Positions 1 to 4,657 of a stretch of 6,412 nucleotides of DNA are shown piece by piece. Under the pieces are notes generated by a model. That model worked only from the letters and a program-made list of their open reading frames with translations, was not told the DNA's origin and ran no database searches. Where the stretch lies: contig CAMOHV010000073.1 in the NCBI GenBank assembly GCA_946615275.1, positions 1-6,412 on the forward strand, written 5' to 3'. The DNA is from an uncultured Verrucomicrobiota bacterium (GTDB lineage: Bacteria; Verrucomicrobiota; Kiritimatiellia; RFP12; UBA1067). Both the position numbers and the translations under genes were made by a program. Numbering within the stretch: the stretch's first letter is position 1; the number at the start of each line of letters is the position of its first letter.

Positions 1-70
1 TCAATGCAAGTGGGCCGGGTTGCGAGGTCGGAGGGACGAGAGGCAAGATTTGGCTAGGCGGAGAGCGCCG

Positions 71-88
71 CCGGAGGACTAACTCCGG
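71..88. repeat. 6-bp perfect inverted repeat (CCGGAG/CTCCGG)
   Basis: CCGGAG (71-76) and CTCCGG (83-88) are perfect complements around a 6-nt loop. No T-run follows (the next bases are ATTCCCCTTG), so it does not look like a standard intrinsic terminator. It lies just before the -35 box at 96, so it could be an operator-like site or the end of an upstream transcript. A competing GGCGG/CCGCC pair (57-61/68-72) shares two bases with it. Confidence 0.35.
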
Positions 89-95
89 ATTCCCC

Positions 96-123
96 TTGCG
101 ATCTGCAAGTTATATGATATACT
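96..123 (+). promoter_or_regulatory. Sigma-70-like promoter for the metallophosphoesterase gene
   Basis: TTGCGA (96-101, 4 of 6 matches to TTGACA) is followed after 16 nt by TATACT (118-123, 5 of 6 matches to TATAAT) in a locally A+T-rich patch of an otherwise G+C-rich sequence. Transcription would begin near 130. The leader would be about 50 nt and made almost wholly of the 8-nt repeat array that follows. An overlapping TATGAT (113-118) is a weaker alternative -10 box. Confidence 0.55.
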
Positions 124-139
124 TTTACCTGCTTTGGCA

Positions 140-181
140 CCACCCAACCACCCAACCACCTAACCACCCAACCACCCAACC
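140..181 (+). repeat. Octamer tandem array, five CCACCCAA-type units, touching the start codon
   Basis: Five units in perfect 8-nt phase run 140-147, 148-155, 156-163, 164-171 and 172-179. Four read CCACCCAA and one (156-163) reads CCACCTAA. Two further C bases complete a partial unit and the ATG follows at 182. The array fills the position where a Shine-Dalgarno sequence would be, and none is present. The same 8-nt period and a near-identical word (CCACCAAA) occur inside carA at 2508-2555, so this is one member of a dispersed family. Copy-number change by slippage would alter leader length. Confidence 0.9.
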
Positions 182-1531
182 ATGATCAACAGACAAGAGT
201 TCCTGGCGGGCTTTGCCGCCTTCGCCGCAATGAGATCGCTGCCGGCCAACGCCGCCACGCTCGAATACTACCGCGCGTACCTGGATTCCATCGCGCATAA
301 GATCAAGACCAACATGGAGAGGAAAGGCGCGGCGGGAGGTTTCTTCTTCTACGCCGATTCGCATGTCCTGCACAACCACGGCCAAAGCGGATTCGTTATC
401 GCAGACCTCGTGTCCCGAACTGGCATACGCCATGTCTTCGGCGGCGGCGACTACTCCGTGATGCACTGCAAGGGCGACTGCAAGGCGGCGATGGACAAGA
501 TCTGCTCGCTCCACCGCGAATGCTGGCGAGATCCGGTGGAGGCCGCCGGCGGCCTGTTCCACGCCGCCAAGGGCAACCACGACCTCATTGTGTTCAAAAT
601 ACCGAACGAGGCAAAAGGCGCAAAGAAGACAGGCTTTGGGTACTCGTCGAAGCATATACGGGACATCCTAATGGACACGGCGGCGGCGCGGCGCGCCACG
701 GCCAACCCAGAAGACGAACACGGCGTCTATTTCTACACCGACGATCCGTCAGCCAAGATCCGCTACATCGTGGCCGACACCTCCGACGGCGTCCGAGAGA
801 TCGACTGCGACCCCAAGACACTGTGGCTTGGAATCAAGATGCGCGACGCCCAGCTCGGATGGCTGCGCGACAAGGCGTTCGGAACGATGCCCGACGGCTG
901 GCGCGCCGTTGTGATGCAGCACGTCCCGATCGCCGCCATCACGACCGGACGCGACGAATACATCCAGCGCTTCACGCCGTTCCGCGAGCTCATGGAAGGC
1001 GAAGCCGCCCGCGGACGCGTCCTCGCCGATCTGTGCGGACACCACCACTGCGACCGTTTCACGCACTGGAGGGGGCTCCTCCACATAGGCCTCTCCTGCG
1101 ACTGCCGCTACGGCGACGCCGAACACCTCACCCCGTTCTGCGGGGGCATGCCGCACAAGAGGAAAGGCACCGTCAACGAACAGGCGTTCGACTGCGTCCA
1201 GCCATGCGGAGACCTCCTCTTCGCCACGCGAATCGGACAGGGCGTAGACCGTGTCTACCACATAAAGCCCCTGGAGATGAAGACCGGCGACAAGCTGCAC
1301 CTGGAGGCGAAGGAGCTCTCGGGCCCGCTCACCTGGGCGTTCTTCGACTCCGATGCGTTCACCGAGTTGAAGGGCCGTGGAATGAAGGCCGATGAGAGGT
1401 GCGTGTTCACGCGTTCCTACGCCTCCGTCTCGGAGACCGGAGAGGTCTCGGCCCTCAAACCCGGCGATGTGACCGTCTTCGCCATGGACAAAGACTTCAA
1501 CAAAGAGATATTCGGCGTAAGAATCAGCTGA
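182..1531 (+). CDS. Exported calcineurin-like metallophosphoesterase with possible Ig-like tail
   Basis: A 449-residue protein carrying the full two-metal motif set of the calcineurin-like phosphoesterase superfamily in order: D59-x-H61 (in FYADSH), GGGD with D90, GNHD with N132 and H133, H247 (in MQHVP) and GHHH with H287 and H289. It should hydrolyse phosphomono- or diester bonds, but the substrate cannot be told. Residues 1-25 look like a signal peptide (NRQEFL, a short hydrophobic run, then PANAA as cleavage site). R4-Q5 resembles a degraded twin-arginine motif, so export by Tat or Sec is uncertain. The last ~85 residues (365-449) read like a bacterial Ig-like (Big_2-type) fold, with the typical 'TGEVSALKPGDVTVFA' pattern. 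Thirteen cysteines are present, unusual for an exported protein. The start at 182 is the one that gives a signal peptide; no Shine-Dalgarno is visible. It appears transcriptionally separate from the car genes. Confidence 0.85.
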   Translation: MINRQEFLAGFAAFAAMRSLPANAATLEYYRAYLDSIAHKIKTNMERKGAAGGFFFYADSHVLHNHGQSGFVIADLVSRTGIRHVFGGGDYSVMHCKGDCKAAMDKICSLHRECWRDPVEAAGGLFHAAKGNHDLIVFKIPNEAKGAKKTGFGYSSKHIRDILMDTAAARRATANPEDEHGVYFYTDDPSAKIRYIVADTSDGVREIDCDPKTLWLGIKMRDAQLGWLRDKAFGTMPDGWRAVVMQHVPIAAITTGRDEYIQRFTPFRELMEGEAARGRVLADLCGHHHCDRFTHWRGLLHIGLSCDCRYGDAEHLTPFCGGMPHKRKGTVNEQAFDCVQPCGDLLFATRIGQGVDRVYHIKPLEMKTGDKLHLEAKELSGPLTWAFFDSDAFTELKGRGMKADERCVFTRSYASVSETGEVSALKPGDVTVFAMDKDFNKEIFGVRIS

Positions 1532-1665
1532 CAGACCATGTGGGGCGAATATGGCCATCGACAAGTTTTGTCGCGCGCCCAGCCGTGTTTTTACGCACAG
1601 TGTAAATGCCCTATCCGCTTTCACGGCGCATTGACCTTGGCACGAAGCTTGCTAAACAATGCGGT
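1532..1665. other. Intergenic gap before carA with two hairpins
   Basis: This 134-nt gap holds a perfect hairpin CGACAA-GTT-TTGTCG (1559-1573) and a second one, TTTACGC-ACA-GTGTAAA (1590-1606, one G·T pair). Either could be a weak terminator for the phosphoesterase or a regulatory structure for carA; a T-run (1588-1592) lies 14 nt after the first stem rather than directly behind it. A 27-codon frame (1551-1634, ATG to TGA) spans both, but nothing in it resembles an attenuation leader peptide. An in-frame upstream ATG for carA lies at 1606. Confidence 0.4.
1631..1660 (+). promoter_or_regulatory. Candidate promoter for the carA-pyrG-carB cluster
   Basis: TTGACC (1631-1636, 5 of 6 matches to the -35 consensus) is followed after 18 nt by AACAAT (1655-1660, 4 of 6) or after 16 nt by TAAACA (1653-1658). 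The predicted transcription start falls at about 1665-1667, on the preferred carA ATG at 1666, so the message would be leaderless or nearly so. That agrees with the absence of any Shine-Dalgarno before this ATG. The -10 match is mediocre and other promoters further upstream are possible. Confidence 0.35.
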
Positions 1666-2952
1666 ATGGACTTTACAGAAAAATGGCGGCGCGAACGCGA
1701 ACGGGCGGCGTTCCTCGCGCTGGACGACGGAACGGTGTTCCACGGCGTCGCATTCGGCGCGCAGAAGGACGCGCTGGGCGAAGTGGTCTTCAACACCGGA
1801 ATGTCGGGCTACCAGGAGATTCTCACCGACCCCTCCTACGCCGGGCAGTTCGTCACCCTCACCACCGCCGAGGTCGGCAACTACGGCATCAATGGCGCGG
1901 ACACCGAGAGCCGCGCCCTTTTTCTGTCCGGCCTCGTGATCGGCGATCTTACCGAACCCAGCAACTGGCGCTCGGAGAAGAGCCTCAACGCCTATCTCGC
2001 CGAGAACGGCGTGCCCGGCATCTACGGCGTCGACACCCGCGCCCTCACCCTGCACATCCGCGAACACGGCAACCGCAAGGCATTCCTGTGCATTGGCGGG
2101 GGGACGCGCGCCCCTACCGAGGAAGAGTCCGTCGCCAAGGCACGGGCATGGGAAGGCCTCGACGGGCAGGACTACGCCGCCAAGGTGACTTGCGATAAAG
2201 CCTATGAATTCATGCCAGACGACATTCGCCATCCGACAGCCGACTGCCCGGGTGCCGAAACCCTCCCCCACATCGTCTGCTACGACTTCGGCGTGAAGAC
2301 AAACATCCTGCGCTCGCTCGCGGCGTGGGCGCGCATCACGGTGGTCCCGGCCAAGACGCCGGCCGAGGATGTGCTCGCCCTCAAGCCCGACGGCGTGTTC
2401 CTCTCCAACGGCCCGGCCGACCCCGCCGCCGTCACCTACGCCATCGCGAACATCAGGAAATTGCTGTGGTTCAATTTGAACGAGACGACAATTCGACATG
2501 CGACGGCCCCCCAAACTACCGAACCACCAAACCACCAAACCACCAGACCAATCCCAATAATGGGCATCTGCCTGGGGCATCAGCTACTCGCGCTCGCATG
2601 CGGCGCGAAGACGGCCCGCCTCAAGTTCGGGCACCACGGATGCAACCACCCCGTCAAGAACCTTGCGACTGGCAAGGTGGAGATCACAAGCCAGAACCAC
2701 AACTTCGCCGTTGTAGGCGACGTTGACGGCGGTCGCGGGGCGACCGCCCTGCCGGATTGCCTGGAGGTGACGCACGTCAACCTCAACGACGGCACGATCG
2801 AGGGCATCCGGCACAAGACGCTTCCCGCGTTCTCGGTGCAGTATCATCCCGAGTCCTGCCCCGGCCCGCACGACTCTAAGTATCTTTTCGAGCAGTTCAA
2901 GAAAATGGTTCACGACAATCGAGAGTCGGCATCCGACGACCTCTGTCGTTAG
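1666..2952 (+). CDS. carA: Carbamoyl-phosphate synthase small (glutaminase) subunit
   Basis: CarA hydrolyses glutamine and passes ammonia to CarB for carbamoyl phosphate. From the ATG at 1666 it has 428 residues; E. coli CarA has about 382. The N-terminal domain shows [32 protein letters not shown] and GVDTRALT. The class-I amidotransferase domain starts near residue 201 ([15 protein letters not shown]). It contains [10 protein letters not shown] (the usual G of GPGDP is A), nucleophile C302 in GICLGHQ, and H394/E396 in QYHPES, so the triad is intact. An ATG 60 nt upstream (1606) is in frame, but its 20 extra residues match nothing in the family. The extra length comes from insertions encoded by repeats or palindromes near residues 144-150, 185-196, 268-295 and 351-363, plus a repeat-encoded C-terminus ([11 protein letters not shown]). 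It heads a cluster with pyrG 34 nt downstream. Confidence 0.96.
   Translation: MDFTEKWRRERERAAFLALDDGTVFHGVAFGAQKDALGEVVFNTGMSGYQEILTDPSYAGQFVTLTTAEVGNYGINGADTESRALFLSGLVIGDLTEPSNWRSEKSLNAYLAENGVPGIYGVDTRALTLHIREHGNRKAFLCIGGGTRAPTEEESVAKARAWEGLDGQDYAAKVTCDKAYEFMPDDIRHPTADCPGAETLPHIVCYDFGVKTNILRSLAAWARITVVPAKTPAEDVLALKPDGVFLSNGPADPAAVTYAIANIRKLLWFNLNETTIRHATAPQTTEPPNHQTTRPIPIMGICLGHQLLALACGAKTARLKFGHHGCNHPVKNLATGKVEITSQNHNFAVVGDVDGGRGATALPDCLEVTHVNLNDGTIEGIRHKTLPAFSVQYHPESCPGPHDSKYLFEQFKKMVHDNRESASDDLCR
2098..2114. repeat. G+C palindrome inside carA (site 1)
   Basis: A run of six G (2098-2103), then ACGCGCG (2104-2110) and CCCC (2111-2114) can fold as GGGG/CCCC around a self-complementary CGCGCG centre. 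It encodes the GGGTRAP segment (residues 144-150 of CarA). Recalled E. coli CarA is about three residues shorter here, so this may be a small palindromic insertion. The size difference is slight and could be ordinary loop variation. Confidence 0.4.
2217..2244 (-). repeat. Heptamer array inside carA, linker between domains
   Basis: Four 7-nt units run in phase: AGACGAC, ATTCGCC, ATCCGAC, AGCCGAC (complement words of the GTCGNAT type). They encode [10 protein letters not shown], residues 185-194, in the linker between the small-chain domain and the amidotransferase domain. Family sequence is not conserved here, so total length is close to normal. The words match those at 2483-2504 and, as reverse complement, those in pyrG (4037-4064) and carB (5959-6004). 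Confidence 0.7.
2483..2555 (+). repeat. Composite heptamer plus octamer array inside carA
   Basis: Heptamers AGACGAC (2483-2489), ATTCGAC (2491-2497) and ATGCGAC (2498-2504) are followed by six 8-nt units at 2508-2555. Two are CCACCAAA exactly (2524-2531, 2532-2539), one is CCACCAGA, and the outer ones are more diverged. The array encodes most of residues 268-295, inserted directly before [11 protein letters not shown], the strand that carries the catalytic cysteine. Recalled E. coli CarA has about three residues where this protein has 28. Reading frame is kept through the insertion and the conserved sequence resumes at once. Confidence 0.9.
2728..2748. repeat. Perfect 9-bp G+C palindrome inside carA (site 2)
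   Basis: GGCGGTCGC (2728-2736) and GCGACCGCC (2740-2748) are perfect reverse complements around a GGG loop. It encodes part of the [13 protein letters not shown] segment (residues 351-363), between the conserved SQNHNFAV and LEVTH motifs. CarA of E. coli, as recalled, is about eight residues shorter at this place. This suggests an in-frame palindromic insertion of a class different from the 7/8-nt arrays. Confidence 0.75.
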
Positions 2953-2975
2953 TCCTCTGTCGTCTGTCCTTAATC
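2913..2975 (+). repeat. Heptamer array across the carA end and carA/pyrG gap
   Basis: Nine 7-nt units in continuous phase run 2913-2975. CTCTGTC occurs twice (2941-2947, 2955-2961) and GTCTGTC and CTTAATC are close variants; a 10-nt direct repeat (2940-2949 and 2954-2963) has a spacing of 14. The last 12 codons of carA lie in it, and its unit GTTAGTC provides the TAG stop (2950-2952). It also contains small hairpins GTCGG-CAT-CCGAC (2925-2937) and ACGAC-CTCT-GTCGT (2936-2949). The array stops 11 nt before the pyrG ATG. Confidence 0.8.
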
Positions 2976-2986
2976 CGCAGAAATCC

Positions 2987-4657
2987 ATGAAAAAGCAAGT
3001 CAAATACGTTTTCATCACGGGCGGAGTGGTGAGCTCCCTCGGCAAGGGGGTGACGAGCGCATCCTTGGCGCTTCTCCTGAAATCCCGCGGCTACAAGGTG
3101 TTCATGCAGAAGCTGGATCCGTACCTGAACGTAGATCCAGGCACGATGTCGCCCTACCAGCACGGCGAGGTGTTCGTGACGGACGACGGGGCGGAGACGG
3201 ACCTCGACCTCGGCCACTACGAGCGCTTCGCGGGCGTCACCTGCACCAAGGCGAGCAACTACACCTCCGGGCGCATCTACTCCGCCGTCCTCGCGCGCGA
3301 GCGCGAAGGCGGCTACCTCGGCGGCACCGTGCAGGTGGTCCCGCACATCACCGACGAGATCAAGGCCGCGATCCATTCCGCCGGCGAACACGACTGCGAC
3401 ATCGTCCTCTGCGAGATCGGCGGCGTATCGGGGGACATCGAATCGCTCCCCTTCCTCGAGGCCGCCCGCCAGTTCCGCTTCGAGGAGGGAGCCGAGAACA
3501 CATGCTTCGTGCATCTCACGCTCGTCCCCTACCTCAAGGCGGCGGGGGAGCTGAAGACCAAGCCCTCGCAGCACTCCGTGGGCCTGCTCCGCAACATCGG
3601 CATCATCCCCGACATACTCGTCTGCCGCACCGAGATGCCCATCCCCGAGGAGCACAAGCAGAAGCTCGCGCTCTTCTGCAACGTGAAGCGCGAGTGCGTC
3701 ATCGAGGAGCAGGACGTCACCGACTCCGTCTATGCCGTCCCCCGCGAACTGCGCAAACAAGGTCTGGACGAACAGGTCCTCAGGCAACTGCATCTCGACA
3801 TCTGGCCCGTCAAGCACACGGTGTGGGATACGCTCGTCAAAAAGGCCACCCAGCCGAAGAAACATTGCCGTATCGCTCTCGTCGGCAAGTACATCACGAT
3901 CCGCGACGCCTACAAGTCGATCCACGAAGCCCTCCAGCACGCCGGCATGGCGAACAACTGCAAGGTGGAAGTGGTGCCCATCGAGGCGGAGGAGTGGACG
4001 ACGTTCGAAGGTCGAACATCCGACAACCGCAAGTCCGGATGTCGGTCGCCGAATGTCGAATGTCCCATTGGAAAATCTTTTGATGGCATACTTGTCCCCG
4101 GCGGGTTCGGATCGCGCGGCGTGGAGGGCAAGATCGCGGCGATACGCTACGCCCGCGAGCACAACATCCCCTTCCTCGGCATCTGCCTGGGGATGCAGTG
4201 CACCGTGATAGAGTTCGCGCGCGACGTCCTTGGCTGGGCGGACGCCAACTCCACGGAATTCGACGAAAGCACATCGCATCCCGTGATCGACCTCATGGAG
4301 GAGCAGCGCGGCGTGACGCAGAAAGGCGGCACGATGCGCCTCGGCGCCTACCCCTGCGAACTGGAAAAAGGCTCTCTGGCCGCCAAGATGTACGGGGAGG
4401 CCAAGATATCCGAGCGCCACCGCCACCGCTACGAGCTTGCGTATGAGAGCGAGGCGCGCGAAAGGCTCGAGGCGGCGGGGCTCAAGGTAAGCGGCCTTTC
4501 GCCCGACGGCAAGCTCGTGGAGATCGTCGAGCTGCCGCCGCATCCCTATTTCATCGCCTGCCAGTTCCACCCGGAGTTCAAGTCCCGCCCGACCACGCCC
4601 CACCCGCTCTTCGTCGGACTCGTAGCGGCGGCGCTGAAAGGAAGGAATTCGAAATGA
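2987..4657 (+). CDS. pyrG: CTP synthase (glutamine-hydrolysing)
   Basis: PyrG converts UTP, ATP and glutamine to CTP in the cytoplasm, the last step of pyrimidine nucleotide synthesis. It has 556 residues (E. coli about 545). The synthetase domain (1 to ~275) begins with [16 protein letters not shown], whose loop holds K20. It also has [11 protein letters not shown] (71-81) with D72, and [12 protein letters not shown] with E143. The amidotransferase domain (~294-550) has [12 protein letters not shown], nucleophile C400 in GICLGMQ, the CTP-synthase signature [11 protein letters not shown], and H528/E530 in CQFHPEF. All key residues are intact. The insertion is at residues ~339-361 ([12 protein letters not shown] to VECPI), about 17 residues longer than E. 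coli and encoded by a heptamer and hairpin array. The start matches the family; no Shine-Dalgarno is visible. The stop overlaps the carB start (ATGA), implying co-transcription and translational coupling. Confidence 0.98.
   Translation: MKKQVKYVFITGGVVSSLGKGVTSASLALLLKSRGYKVFMQKLDPYLNVDPGTMSPYQHGEVFVTDDGAETDLDLGHYERFAGVTCTKASNYTSGRIYSAVLAREREGGYLGGTVQVVPHITDEIKAAIHSAGEHDCDIVLCEIGGVSGDIESLPFLEAARQFRFEEGAENTCFVHLTLVPYLKAAGELKTKPSQHSVGLLRNIGIIPDILVCRTEMPIPEEHKQKLALFCNVKRECVIEEQDVTDSVYAVPRELRKQGLDEQVLRQLHLDIWPVKHTVWDTLVKKATQPKKHCRIALVGKYITIRDAYKSIHEALQHAGMANNCKVEVVPIEAEEWTTFEGRTSDNRKSGCRSPNVECPIGKSFDGILVPGGFGSRGVEGKIAAIRYAREHNIPFLGICLGMQCTVIEFARDVLGWADANSTEFDESTSHPVIDLMEEQRGVTQKGGTMRLGAYPCELEKGSLAAKMYGEAKISERHRHRYELAYESEARERLEAAGLKVSGLSPDGKLVEIVELPPHPYFIACQFHPEFKSRPTTPHPLFVGLVAAALKGRNSK
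4003..4064 (+). repeat. Heptamer and hairpin array inside pyrG
   Basis: The segment starts with a perfect hairpin GTTCGA-AGG-TCGAAC (4003-4017), continues with CCGACA (4020-4025) complementary to TGTCGG (4040-4045), and ends in four heptamers GGATGTC, GGTCGCC, GAATGTC, GAATGTC (4037-4064). It encodes the insertion [12 protein letters not shown] to RSPNVEC between two beta strands of the amidotransferase domain, just before [12 protein letters not shown] 23-nt stretch (4042-4064) recurs in carB at 5982-6004 with only two mismatches and in the same codon phase. Confidence 0.88.
4638..4646 (+). promoter_or_regulatory. Strong Shine-Dalgarno for carB
   Basis: AAGGAAGGA lies at 4638-4646, leaving 7 nt to the ATG at 4654. 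It is inside the last codons of pyrG. It is the only clear ribosome binding site in the window; carA, pyrG and the phosphoesterase gene lack one. Together with the ATGA overlap this supports the chosen carB start and translational coupling to pyrG. Confidence 0.7.

Larger units (their letters stand above)
1..139. other. Upstream region without a convincing gene
   Basis: No supported gene is visible. In frame 1 the first bases read as an open stretch (MQVGRVARSEGREARFG from the ATG at 4) closed by TAG at 55-57. The same frame is open again for 19 codons to TGA at 115-117. This could be the tail of a gene entering from the left or a decayed or dispersed non-coding element; neither can be decided from the window. 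Two small inverted repeats overlap here: 57-61 with 68-72 (GGCGG/CCGCC) and 71-76 with 83-88. The region ends in the promoter for the next gene. Confidence 0.4.

Noticed and set aside
520..1395. 291-codon plus-strand frame inside the phosphoesterase gene
   Set aside because: Arg/Pro-rich shadow translation of a gene whose motifs are all in the other frame.
1559..1573. Hairpin CGACAA-GTT-TTGTCG as an intrinsic terminator
   Set aside because: The stem is only 6 bp and is followed by G+C-rich sequence; the T-run comes 14 nt later, so a terminator call is not supported.
1551..1634. 27-codon frame before carA as an attenuation leader peptide
   Set aside because: No run of regulatory codons, no Shine-Dalgarno and no terminator/antiterminator pair that could be tied to it.
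1606..1665. Extended carA N-terminus from the ATG at 1606
   Set aside because: The 20 extra residues resemble no CarA N-terminus and include the candidate promoter; the ATG at 1666 fits the family length better.
1621..2580. 319-codon minus-strand frame opposite carA
   Set aside because: Antisense shadow; its [15 protein letters not shown] stretch is only the octamer array read backwards.
2483..2975. CRISPR array
   Set aside because: Units are 7-8 nt, contiguous and degenerate, with no spacers and lying inside coding sequence; none of the features of a CRISPR array is met.
4003..4064. Sequencing or assembly frameshift in pyrG
   Set aside because: The insertion keeps the frame, conserved motifs resume immediately on the far side, and similar inserts occur in carA and carB.
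2897..4603. 568-codon open frame on the minus strand covering nearly all of pyrG
   Set aside because: It mirrors the codon structure of a clearly real pyrG; its translation has no recognisable motif and it is kept open by G+C-rich codon bias and stop-free repeats.
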